Source: Protea cynaroides (lineage: Eukaryota; Streptophyta; Magnoliopsida; Proteales; Proteaceae). Taken from it: a stretch of 64,000 nucleotides of DNA. Position numbers and translations under genes: made by a program. How positions within the stretch are numbered: the first letter of the stretch is position 1; every line of letters begins with the position of its first letter. A model generated the notes under the pieces. That model was not told the origin of the DNA, searched no databases, and was given only the letters and a program-made list of their open reading frames with translations. The DNA lies in the NCBI GenBank assembly GCA_028583415.1, contig CM053274.1:92288549-92352548 (forward strand), read 5' to 3'. Shown piece after piece: positions 36,860 to 47,789 of the stretch.

Positions 36860-37290
36860 TCCACTTCTCGAATCAAATGGATAAGGGCCGCCAGAGGCGA
36901 ATCAGTTTTGCAAGTCTCATGGGATTTCCTTATAACACAACAGTTCTGGGTGAGGCTTTAGCAGTGCATGCTGGGGTTCAAGAAGCCATTGTTAATGGCT
37001 ACAACAATTTGATCGTTGAAACTGACTGCTTGGAGGTAGCTAAAGCTTTATCCAATGATGGGTCTTTGGATATTCATGTTCTTTTGATTGTTGATGATAT
37101 AGTACTATTGGTTAGAGGCTTATCAATTACTTTCTAGTATGTCACAAACGGAGGCAAATTCTGTTGCACACTCCCTTGCAAGGAGGGCTCTAGATACTAT
37201 AGTACAGGTATCCTGGCCTAGTTGCACTCCAAGGATTTCAGAGTTATGTAAATCTGACTCCACTGGCTGTTCCCCTCCTTTGAATGAATA
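36860..37290 (+). pseudogene. RNase H-like LINE remnant downstream of UGT C
   Basis: The plus-strand frame 36877-37137 includes GEALAVHAGVQEAIVNG and LIVETDCLEVAKAL. After a frame break the NSVAHSLARRALDT tail follows. Third copy of the fragment found after A and B; no DG motif, so not a complete domain. Confidence 0.7.
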
Positions 37291-37423
37291 GAATTCCGGT
37301 TTACCAATAAATAAAATAAATAAATATAAAAAAAAAAAACCAAATAGATAATGGGAGGGTCTCTGTTTTGATTGCATGTTAATTCTGTACTCCTAATAAT
37401 GAGAACAAATAGTAAAAACATTG

Positions 37424-38105
37424 TGTTGGGTTGGGTTTCCTTCTTTTGTAGAGGGTGTTTTATTACTTATAAACCCATATGGAATAAGGGCACTTAAGTA
37501 ATTTTTTCATACTTTGTTAAGTTGGAGTTTTATCTCTTTAATCCTCTTGGAATGGCAGAAGAAGAAAAAGAGAGGCTTTTTGAGTTTCTGTCCGTCCAAA
37601 ACAGAGAAGAGAAGAAAGCTCTAAGGTTTCAATCAAAGTGAGGATCGGAAGGTCATCTATGGTCCGATTGAGTTGAAATTTGGACAACAATTTTGAAACT
37701 AAGAGTTCTTCATTCTAAACGGTGCGATTGGAGTTTTTTTTAGATCAATATGATAATCAACGTTTTTACCTATTCGGGTGAGATCTCTTTCAATTTTCAT
37801 CTTGGTATTTAAGTTGTTGATGATGTATTCCTAAAACATGTTGCTCTAGATGTTTTTGATAGTATGCGTCAAGAATATGATATTTCTTGACATTCTTGAT
37901 GAATGATGTTATTGTTTACTTTTAGTTTTAACTAGAGAAAACTTGTATTCTTAAACTTAGTGATAGTGAAGAGATTTGAGTGGACTATGGTCCCGTGATT
38001 TTTACTCCTCACATTGTGGAGATTTTTCACATAAAAATTACTTGTGTTATATATGTAGATTTTATTGTGTTTGGCATATTGTTTTCTATTTGATTGTTTC
38101 ATATT
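37424..38105 (+). mobile_element. Copia-type LTR-like fragment after UGT C
   Basis: Partner of 25996-26660, with the same TGTTGGGTTGGG start and the same 'ggtcccgtg' and 'cacataaaaattacttgtgt' segments. Confidence 0.45.
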
Positions 38106-38288
38106 AGATTCATTCAAGAGCGGAGAGAGTTTCACTCCCTTTCCTATCAAATTGACCACGAGGAAAATTCCCAAATAACTGGAAAGCCTAATTGAAGGCC
38201 GTATCCAAACGAAAAAAACTTCATACGGAGAAGTTGTCAATCATACAATAGATTGTTGAAATGGAATGTATCATTTGTAACTTCAATC

Positions 38289-38519
38289 GGCGATGTTCTT
38301 CTCAAAACCCCCTCAAATTTTCGACGCAGGTGCGAAATGCTTGCAGCAATGTTCTTTGTGAAACCCCCAACTTTCCGATGTAGACGTAGGTGAGAATCCC
38401 TGGGGCGATGTTTTTCGCAAAACCCCCAACTCTCTAATGAAGGTGCGAATCCTTGCGACAATGTTCTTCACAAAACCCCCAACCCTCTGACGCAGATGCT
38501 AATGTTTGCGGCAAGGCGA
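38289..38519. repeat. Four imperfect tandem copies of a ~53-61-bp unit
   Basis: Each unit carries 'cgatgttctt', 'aaaacccccaact' and 'gcaggtgcgaatcc'-like segments. Copies start near 38289, 38350, 38411 and 38464. Confidence 0.75.
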
Positions 38520-39840
38520 TCTTCTTCGGATGAACTTCTCCAGTTCACTGTGCTTTGAAAAGAAGAAGAAAGGTAATAAAACGTAAAGGGCAAAAAAGTA
38601 ACTCTACAAGTGCCTAGCTCAAATGATAATGCCTTTTCGGTGCTTTCTGGCTCAGAAGAAAGACGATGAAGATGGGTTACAGCTGAACCCAAACCCAAAC
38701 CCAACCCCAAGGTCTAGCACGACTGCATCCACTGCTGCCCAAGGACTGTCAAGAGCCAGAAGCAGCAACCTTGTCGTTGGTGCCAAATCGCTAGTGTGGG
38801 CGAAAGTTCTGCTACCTTCTCCTTCCATATCTTGCAATCCCAACCCGAGGCCCAACCATTTCCTCTTCCTTGTTATCTACTCCCAGTGTCAGCCCCTCTG
38901 CACATGGAGAAAACCGCATCCACCCCCATTTCAGGTTAGACAACGATCCTTCTTCCTTCTATACCTGACCCATTCCCCATGACCCAACCTAAAACCCCAG
39001 CCATCTCTTTGCAGCCTATTCTTGTAGGCCAGGTGGTGTTGGGGTCCTATTCCGACCCATTTTTGTACCTGCAAGTCCGATCCCAATTCATGTTTATTTC
39101 TAGGCCTATTTTGCCCCCCCCCGCCCCTCCCCACCCTCTTGTCATTGTCTGGTTCCCTTGGAACCAATATCTTGGGATTCCCATACCTCTAAATACCCTA
39201 CGATTTTTGGATAGTGAAGATTCAATTCCCCTCCCCTCCCTCCCCTTGAGGAATTCTCCTATTAGTGGGACGATGATCACAACTTTACTTCCACCCTCTG
39301 AGAAGAAGCAACCACCGCCAAAGACTCCCGGCCACCTCAAAGATGGGTGAAGAGAGTCTATTGTGGAGGTATTAAAAGTGAGGTACTGGGAAATGTATGC
39401 CTCTTCTTCCATCCCCAATGCTTTTGTGCATGGTAAGTAGGGGGTGTTGATTTTTCTTGTCTAGGGTTTACTCTTAGTTGGTTTGTGGTCATTTTCCCAA
39501 TCGTATCACGTGTGGGGAGAGGTTCTCCCTCATGGAAAGTGTGTAATTTTTTCCCACCTTTTTTTTTTAGGTGCAATAAATGATCCAAGTATCATTAAAA
39601 AAAAAAAAGGTTGAAATATCTTCTTGCTTCTTTTGAAATCCATTACTCGAATGGTTGGCTGGCTTCACTAACAGCATATCAAAAATAAATTTTTACAAAA
39701 GATAACTGAAATCCTTAAATATTCAGAACATTACCTCTCCAATAATGTTGGTTGCTAATGAATGTAAAATAGATTACCAGCAATTGTTGTTCGACCTTTT
39801 AAAATTCTCCAAGTTCTTGGCACCTGGAACAAATATTTTA
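38520..39840. other. Unassigned region between UGT C block and the first solo LTR
   Basis: Overlapping open frames on both strands at 38623-39418 are proline-rich or glycine-rich as expected from C-rich sequence; none shows a domain or codon pattern I trust. No RNA gene seen. Confidence 0.4.
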
Positions 39841-41912
39841 TGTTGACACCCTGTCCAGACAATGCAGTCAGTGTTGTCATATGGAGGAGAGAGAGTATCT
39901 GTAGGACTCTCCGTCAGTCAAGCAGCCGAAGAGAATGAAGCTCAGTTGATGAGAAAGTTCAACTAAAGTGGAGAGAAAGAAGAGAGAGAAAGAAGAGAGA
40001 GAAAATGGAAGAGAGAGAAAGAGGAGAGAGAATGGGTGGGGACCAGGTGGGTCCCACCTTGGGTGGCCAGGCCAGCATGGCAGCCAGCCTAGGCCAGCAG
40101 GGCCGGTGCCCGTGGCAACAGGCCAGCAGGGCATGCGCACAGGCCACGCACAGCATGCCGCGCGCAAGGCATGCCGCGCGCAGCAGCATGCCGCGCGCAA
40201 GGCATGCCGCGCGCAGAAGCATGCCGCGCGCAAGGCATGCCGCGCGCAAGGCTTGCTCGGCAGCACCACGAAGCAGAGCCCCGCGCGCAGCAGCATGCCG
40301 CGCGCGCGCAGCAAGCCAGCGCCGCGCGCATGCGCAGGGCAGAGGCATGCACGCAACCTGTTCGACGAAATGCCGCAATGAAGAAAAATGTCCGAACCTT
40401 ACTGGAAAAAAATCGACTTACAGGGCATTACCACACATTCACAGGGGTATTTTGATCATTTGGAAAAGAGCATATTCCGTATGGGAGGCTTGGATCAAGC
40501 CACGACAGCGAGATTCCAAATGGAGGGCTTGCAAAAAGGCGGGATTCGGTGTAGCGTCGGACTTGCGCTAGGATTCCATCGCGCAGTCTCTCATTGGTCG
40601 GAAGCAGGTTAAAACAGTGAATTGCGAATCACGGAAGCGGATCCGTGATTCGGTGGAGCGCGCATAAAGTGCGCACGCGCAAAAGATGCGCATCTGAAGG
40701 CCGAGATGCATTCTGATCGCGCCTGACGCGATGAGGCCAATCGGACGGATCCGAGGAGAACCCGCCACTCTCTGACTGATCCAACGGTCAGATTACGAAG
40801 ATTCTCTCTCCGCCAATCAACGGACGACAACGACGTACGTTGCGTCAGATGCGGCGTCGCTATGGTGCGTCGTGGCGCACCGAATCAAGGCCGTAGATTC
40901 CATTTGGAATAATCTCACTGGCCAAACTTCTTTTGGCCATATCTTGGCCGTCCGAGCTCCGATTGAGGTGATTCAAAAACTCACGGTTTTCTCTCTCCAT
41001 GTAGAATCTGTTAGAACAAAGAAATCAAGGTTTTGGTGTGAAGAGCTGCGGGTTTTAGGGGAAATGGTGCTTTGGAGCTCTGTTTGAAGAAAAAAAAATC
41101 ACTCTCCACCTTCCTCCTTCTGATACACATGAGTAATTGAGCAGTTTGGAGTGAAGTGTGAGTATGAGTGATCACTTGATGTGAATGATGGTGTGCGAGA
41201 TGCATTGGAAGAATGCCGGAGTTTCATTCTATTGACGAAGCGTATCTATCACTACTGGAGAGCTTGGAACATCCATTTGGTGAGAACTAATCTTACTGTG
41301 ATCACGCCGAAAAGGTAATCACGCACACAAATCCTACTTATTGTATCAGAGATATATGGGAAGGGTTTGTAATGATTTATGATATCCATTTTGTATAACC
41401 TATCAAGTGGGTGCTTGACTGGAGTTGGGGTAGGTGCCTCGAGCACAGTTGTAGCTGTGAATGCGGTTGATGTTGTAGCATCAGGGTTGTAGGTGCAACC
41501 GTAGCATTTCTATTGTGTATCGGGTATATACGAAACCCTGGTTAGGGTATTGCCCCGTGGAGTAGCCATCACAATGTGTGATTGGTGAACCACGTTATAT
41601 TGTGTGTCCCATGCATGTGATTGTGATTGTAGAATAGAAGTCCGTGTGCTGCAGGTCTGGGTGTACACACTTGGCAGGCCAAGCCCCTGGTATGGATACC
41701 TGTGGGTGGGTGGTTGGTGTGTGCACGAAATGTGTTTGACAGATTGTCTGTGAGAAGATCTCAAAAAATCAGCTCAAGGCAGCATAACACAGTTTGATCA
41801 ACAGCTCTTGGCAGCAGTGTTCATAGTATCAGGGCAAATTGTTTAGTGGAAAAACTTTTAGTGGCCACTGATTCACCCCCCCCCCCCTCTCAGTGTCAAC
41901 CTGGGACTAACA
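39841..41912 (+). mobile_element. Copia-type solo LTR-like insertion 1
   Basis: A 2072-bp insertion starting TGTTGACACC and ending GGGACTAACA, flanked by ATATTTTA on both sides (39833-39840 and 41913-41920). Near the right end are LTR-typical segments 'gtggagtagccatcac', 'gtgaaccacgttatat' and 'cctctcagtgtcaacc'. No primer-binding site, gag or pol follows, so it is best read as a solo LTR. The 8-bp flanking repeat is longer than the usual 5 bp for copia elements, which leaves some doubt about class. Confidence 0.6.
40153..40250. repeat. GC-rich tandem array (GCATGCCGCGCGCAAG units)
   Basis: Six copies of a 16-17-base unit 'gcatgccgcgcgcaag' or '...cagcagc', within a GC-rich island at about 40060-40380. 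Sits inside solo LTR 1 where solo LTR 2 has a different GC-rich array. Confidence 0.9.
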
Positions 41913-41920
41913 ATATTTTA

Positions 41921-43619
41921 AACTGAAAACAGACTTTTAATACCAAAAGAACGAGCATCAGCACTTCTCAAGTAACACATTTGAATTTTACTGTAAATTC
42001 AAATATAGAGTAACCTATCTAATACCTTCATTTAACATGAGAAAACTCCAAAATTAACCTCTAGTTCTGCTTCAGTGATGATTTCAGTATACTCCACATA
42101 TGTACTGACAACTTTAGCCCAGAGGCAATTCAAGAAATGACTTACTAATGCTCTTTCAATGCTACAATGCAAAAGATTAAAAGGTTTGATTTGACATATT
42201 CCATCAGCTCTGGAACTTTTGACGTATCAACTGGGTACCTAATGGGGCTGCTCGTTTCCAAAATGTCCCATTAAGGCTATCAATCAGTGCAATACCCACA
42301 GAAGTCAAGCCTTTTCTGATTGCATCTGATTTCTCAAACTCCTTATCTTTACTTGCTGCAAAGAAAGTACTCTCAACAATTTTCTACAAAGCTTGATCTT
42401 TGTCAACTCTGCCCATTTCAATGCCTTCTCTCTCAACCGCTGCAAAACCTTTCAAATTGCAGTATCCATTCATCAGTGAACAACATTACATCTTCACAGC
42501 TTCACCTGCTGCAAACTTAATGACCCACCCATTACTGTCTTTAAGTCCCAAGATTCAAACTTTGAATCCCAAACAGGTAAATGATTTAAAGATCAAGTTC
42601 CAACTAATGAGGTAAAATCATGACTAAGAAGTAAATTTTATCCACAGGAAACTAGATCATCCACCAAATGCCCCTTGTCTGCTTGTTTCTTCTGTGTAGA
42701 TAAAGCCAATGGTAAAATTGGAATGAAAGGATATTAGCATAATTTTGGTTAGATAAAAAACGGTGGTAAATTGTTTGTATATTTCACAATTAATTTTTAC
42801 CAAGATACCTCAATAACAAATCAATACAACACAACCTCCTCTGGCATCGATGAATCAAGGTATCGAAATAGGATCGGCCAATTTGTATCAGTTTTGGACA
42901 TGACCAATCCTGATTCTGTAATATTATTATACAAGGTATCGGTCACGTGCCAGCTTCCTATTGGATCCGTTCCATTTTGAATATGACTGATACCAAGATT
43001 TTAAATTGGCTCCCCTTCCCCATCCAATCTCTGCCATTCCCTTACCACCTTTGCCACCTTCCCAACCCCAATCCTCTACTCCTCCTCTCCTACCATCTTC
43101 ACCTCTCCAACTTCAACCATTACCACAGTTCCATCTCCTCAACCACCACTCCCATTACCATCCCCATCCCTAAATTATCCCTATCTCCTCTCCTCCTCTT
43201 TGGCAGCACTCCACTTACCTTGTTGACAGTTTGATAGGTTCATGAGTCAGGACCTTTTAGTCAGTTTAAGTGGAATTTGGTGATTTATAAGGAAATAACT
43301 AACAGATCAGGTCCAGTAATAATCCAATTTGAGCTATGCATCGCTCAAAGACAAGTAAAGCTCAAGAAAGATAGGTTTTTTTTTTTTATTACAATTGCTC
43401 CATTTTCAATGGGCCCCTATTTACGAAGTTTCCATCATACCTCCTATTTACGAGTTGTCTATAATAACTTTTACTTTCGGCACTCTCTGTCAGCAGCCCT
43501 ATTGGATTCGGTGTCAAAGAAACAAAACCTGAGAGATTTAGGTCCATCTCCTTTGAAAAATTCTTGTTTGACAAGTTAATTCAATGTTAATCCGAATCAA
43601 ACCCATGATCATCTCATGT
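41921..43619. other. Intergenic sequence between the two solo LTRs, with an old piece of the UGT duplication
   Basis: The segment at about 42666-42800 ('tgccccttgtct', 'aaagccaatggtaaaattgg', 'gtatatttcacaatt') resembles 12843-13010 and 31530-31700, so an older copy of the duplicated unit precedes UGT D. 43010-43220 is C/T-rich low-complexity sequence. No gene seen. Confidence 0.5.
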
Positions 43620-43626
43620 CAAAATG

Positions 43627-45534
43627 TGTTGGAACCTTGACCAAGTTAAGGTTGTCATTGTTGGCAACTGGTAGACATGATGTGAGAGAACCATTGAAGA
43701 AAGTTGATAAGAAAGTCCAAGAAAAAAGAGAGAGAAAGAAGAGAGAGAAAATGGAGGAGAGAGAAAGAGGAGAGAGAGTTGGGAGGCCAGCACCAACCGA
43801 GCGCACAGCAGGCAGCCGAGTGCACACATCCAGTCGAGCGCACAACGAAAGCCGAGTGCACAAGACTAACCGGCGCCGGGGTAGCGCGCGCACGCAAGAC
43901 TAGCCACGCGCACAGTACCAGCCGAGTGCACACCAGGCAGCCGAGTGCACAGCACCAGCCGAGAGCACAGCAGGAAGCCGAGTGCACAGCACCAGCCGAG
44001 CGCACAGTAGGCAGCCGAGTGCACAACACCAGCCGAGCGCCGCGGAGACTAGCCGAGCGCACAACAGACGCCGAGTGCACGGCATCGGTCGCGTGCACAG
44101 ACTAGCCGCCGCAACACTAGCCGGCGCCGCAGCACAAGCCGAGCGCCACAAGACCAGCCGAGTGCCGGCCAGAGCGGCCACGCGCCGACAAGACTAGCCG
44201 CGCGCACAGATCGAGTGCCGAGTGAACAGCAAAGCGCCACGACAAGACTAGCCTCGCGCCGACAAAGAGCGGCGGCGCACAACAATAGCCGCGCCGCAGA
44301 CCAGCCGAGTGCACAGCAGGCAGCCGCGCGCATCATCTGTTCGCTGAAATGACACAATGAGGCAGCGGGATCTGACCGATCTGACGGTCCAAAGGAGATC
44401 CCGCCGTTTACTGACCGATCCAACGGTCTAATTCATTTGATTCTTTCTCCGCCAATCAAAACTCGACAACGGTGTACGGTGGGTCAGAGGAGGGCACGCT
44501 ACGGTGCTTCGCGCCGCATGGAATCAGTCCAGAAGATTCCATTTGGAATAATCTGATCGGCCGAACTTCAAATGGCCATATCTTGGCCGTCCGAGCTCCA
44601 ATTGAGGTGATTCAAAAGCTCACGGTTTTCTCTCTCCAAAAAAAACCTGTTAGAACGAAGAAACCTGGTTTTTGAAGAGCTCGACTGCGGGTTTTGAGGA
44701 ATAGTATGATTTGGGGCTTTCTTTGAAGAATAAATCATTTTCCACCTTCTTCCATCTGATACACATGAGTATTTGAGCAGTTTGGAGTGAAGTGTGAGTG
44801 TGAATGATAGCTTGATGTGAATGATGGTGTGTGAGATGCATTGGAAGAATGTCAAAGTTTCATTCTACTGACGAAGCGTATCTATCACTACTGGAGAGCT
44901 TGGAACATCTATTTTGTGAGTACCAACCTTGCTGTGTTCACGTTGGGAAGGTAATCACGCACGCAAACCTTGCATTATGAGATTCATTATGTTGGAAAGG
45001 GTTTGTATACATTACATATCAATTTCATTGTAACCTGTCAATTGGGGCTTGACAGGATTGAGGGTAGTTTCCCAGAATTCCAAGTTGCAGCTTGGATTAC
45101 ATTGATGGTAGCACCAAGTTGTTGTAGCAGCAGAAAAACTATTGAAGTAGCGTATTGGGTATAATACGAAACCCTAGTTAGGGTATTGTCCCGTGGAGTA
45201 GCCATCACAGTGTGTGATAGGTAAACCACGTTATATGGTGTGTCTTGTGGTTGTGAATATTTTGTTGTATATGTGAAGTGCATGAGTTGCAGGTTTGGGT
45301 GTACACACTAGGTAGGCCAAGCCTCTGGTATGGATACCTGTAGATGTGTGGCATGGTGTGTTACACGAAATGTGTAAATGAATAGATGTGTGAACTAGTC
45401 AGTTCAAGGTAGCACAACTAAGACAGACAGCTCAAGGCAGCAATGTTCAATCAGTAGGGACAGACCTCACATAATTGGGAAGAATTTTAATGGGTACTGA
45501 TTCATCCCCCCTCTCAGTGTCAACCTGAAAATCA
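43627..45534 (+). mobile_element. Copia-type solo LTR-like insertion 2
   Basis: Same family and orientation as insertion 1: starts TGTTGGAACC, ends CTGAAAATCA, about 1.9 kb, flanked by CAAAATG at 43620-43626 and 45535-45541. Shared segments include 'ggccatatcttggccgtccg', 'gatacacatgagtatttgag' and 'tcagtgtcaacctg'. Different flanking repeats show the two insertions are independent, not the two ends of one element. Confidence 0.6.
43795..44335. repeat. GC-rich tandem array (AGCCGAGTGCACAGC-type units)
   Basis: Many imperfect ~18-22-base units alternating 'agccgagtgcaca' and 'agccgagcgcaca'. Open frames here are composition artefacts. Confidence 0.85.
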
Positions 45535-45541
45535 CAAAATG

Positions 45542-46150
45542 GATCAAGAATATATTAGAATTGGCCAACCTTTGAAAATGGCATCACAAGAAAGAATCAA
45601 ACATTTTTCACACTTTTTTATTTGTTTACTTTTTTTGGGAATTTTTTATTCGAATAATTTTATATCTAATTAATTATAAGAGAAAAGTTTTACAAATTTT
45701 CTATAGTTTTATTGACTAAAAAAAGGAAAAAGAAAAGGTCAAAAGGCTTAAACAGTGCCATGTGTTGTTGGCAATCCTCAGCTAGCTTAACTTATTTTTA
45801 TAGACTACCCAAGCTAAACCCTAACGTCTCTCCTAGGCAAACTCTCCTTTGCCGACGCAAGGGGTGATGTGTGCAAGGGGTGATGTGTATCAATGCAAGG
45901 ATTTTCAATTTGTCGAGTCTGCTCTGACATTGAATTTGTCAGCGTACATTCATTGCATCATCATAAAAATCACAATCTATCTAAGAACATTTTTTATATT
46001 AAAAACAGAGGATTGAAAGGTTTTTACACTGATCTTATAGACACCAATAGCCGGGGTTCAAAGAAAAACCCATCAATATAATCTCTTTTAACTTCCCATG
46101 CTAATTATTGGGTCTTTTGTATTTTTTAATTGTATATTGTAAAGATTGTC
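45542..46150. other. Upstream region of UGT D
   Basis: No separate gene. The part at 45765-45880 is a diverged version of the sequence 300 bp upstream of UGT A and C ('agcttaacttattttta', 'actacccaagcta', 'ctcctaggcaaactctcc'). Confidence 0.5.
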
Positions 46151-46160
46151 TATAAATATA
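46151..46160 (+). promoter_or_regulatory. TATA box of UGT D
   Basis: TATAAATATA 83 bp before the ATG, as in A and C. Confidence 0.75.
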
Positions 46161-46233
46161 ATCTCAAATGGGAGTATAGACAGTCAATTTCCGTGTTTGA
46201 ATTTCTAGCTTTGAGTTTTGATTTCAGATTGAG

Positions 46234-47786
46234 ATGGAGAAGGAAGAGAAAGTTTATCATGCTCATGTTTTAGCTATCACATTGCCTGGCCAAGGTCACA
46301 TTAACCCGATGCTTCAGTTCTCCAAGAAATTACACTCAAAAGGGCTCAGAGTTACACTAGCCATCACCAGGTCCCTTTTCAAAACCATGCAGGCCCAAAC
46401 AGGGCCTATAAGGATTGAGACATTCTCTGATGGCTATGACAACGGTTTCCAGAAAGAAGACAAGCTGGAAGACTACTTTGAGAGTGTTAAGGTGGTGGGC
46501 TCACAGACCTTAACAGATCTCATCAAGAAACAAGAAAGCTTGGGTGATCCTATAACCTGTGTTTTGTATGATTCTATGTTCCCCTGGGCTCTGGATGTGG
46601 CCAAACAGTTGGGCTTAACTGCTGTTTCTTTCGTCACCCAATCTTGTGCTGTTTCCATCATTTACTACTATATACAACAGGGTCTCCTCACAGTACCAGT
46701 GACTGCCGGCCCGGTCAATTCCATCCACGGGTTTCCACTGCTTGAAATTGCCGATCTGCCGTCTTTTGTTTCTGTATACGACGGACCATATCCAATGCTG
46801 CTTACCTTAGTTATAAACCAATTTCGCAATGTTGACAAGGCAGATTGGATCCTTTTTAACTCATTTGACAAACTGGAACAGGAGGTAAGCGTTAATATGT
46901 TTTTTATTTTCAAATATTGTCGAGGTCTATAGTCCATTTAATATCCGTACATATCCATACCCTTTTTTTTTTTACCGTACTCGAACTTACTAACTATGAG
47001 TATTACTGCATGCTTAATTTTGTATTTAAACTAAATCATGTTGTCTTGTATGTTCTCCAACAGATAATAAATTTGATGGCAAAGCAATTGCCAGTGAAGA
47101 CGATCGGACCGACGGTGTCGTCCATCTACCACAACCAGCAAGTCGAAGGCGATAAAGACTACAGCCTCAACCTTTTCAAGGCAGATGCTGACACCTGCTT
47201 GAATTGGCTAAACATGAGGGAAACTGAATCTGTTGTCTATGTATCCTTCGGAAGCATTGCTGAAGTTGGAGATGAGAAAATGATAGAACTAGCATCTGCT
47301 CTGAAGGAGAGCAACAATTATTTCATGTGGGTAGTGAGGCAATCAGAGGAGAAGAAGCTTCCAAGCAATTTTGTGGAAGAGACTATAGAGAAGGGATTGG
47401 TGGTCTCATGGTGTCCCCAGTTAGAGGTGTTGTCCCACAAGGCTGTGGGATGTTTTGTGACACATTGTGGGTGGAATTCAACTTTGGAATCCTTGAGCTT
47501 AGGTGTACCAATTGTGGGATTGCCACAATGGACTGATCAGCCAACCAATGCAAAATATATTGAGGATGTTTGGGGAATAGGGTTGAGAGCTAAGGTGGAT
47601 GAAAATGGGGTTGCAGTTAAGGAAGAGATACAAGCATGTATAAGGGAAGTTATGGAAGGAGAGAAAGGAAAAGAGATTAGAAAGAATGCTATCAAATGGA
47701 AAGAGCTTGCAAAAGAGGCAGTAGATGAAGGAGGAAGTTCAGACAAGAACATCGACGAATTTGTTGCTAGTATGTCAAGCCCCTAA
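46234..47786 (+). CDS. UDP-glycosyltransferase, UGT74-like, copy D (two exons)
   Basis: Exons 46234-46884 and 47064-47786 join in phase 0 to give 457 residues. The intron is only 179 bp, and its tail matches the tail of the 750-770-bp introns of A and C. Catalytic His22 is in PGQGHINP, the partner Asp is D113 in VLYDSMFPW, and the PSPG box is at residues 333-376 with HCGWNS and a W-T-D-Q end. It is the most diverged copy: ITLPGQ at the N-terminus, RIETFSDGYDN without the NGFQKED duplication, IINLMAKQLP at the exon 2 start, and a SMSSP end. The AATAAA signal kept in A-C has become TAGTAAA near 47833. Frame intact, probably functional; the acceptor cannot be predicted. Confidence 0.92.
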
Positions 47787-47789
47787 AGA

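Larger units (their letters stand above)
33130..38250. repeat. Segmental duplication block carrying UGT C (partners 14242-17880 and 23217-26817)
   Basis: The most complete copy of the repeating unit: promoter, both exons, (AT)n tract, antisense coding-like fragment, RNase H remnant and copia-like LTR piece in order. It serves as the reference against which the losses in A (535 bp after the microsatellite; everything after 17880) and B (promoter, exon 1, part of the intron) can be read. Confidence 0.85.

Noticed and set aside
38623..39418. Pro-rich and Gly-rich frames of 119-123 codons
   Set aside because: Overlap on opposite strands in C-rich sequence; no domain or conserved copy to support either.
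40005..40571. Long overlapping open frames on both strands in the GC-rich array (up to 188 codons)
   Set aside because: They are Ala/Arg/Cys-rich by composition, overlap in all frames, and come from 16-17-base tandem repeats with no domain or start context.
43655..44423. Open frames of 90-150 codons in the second GC-rich array
   Set aside because: Same artefact: few stops in GC-rich repeat sequence on both strands.
39841..45534. One complete LTR retrotransposon bounded by the two ~2-kb repeats
   Set aside because: Each repeat has its own different flanking duplication, and the 1.7 kb between them has no primer-binding site, gag or pol but does contain old UGT-flank sequence.
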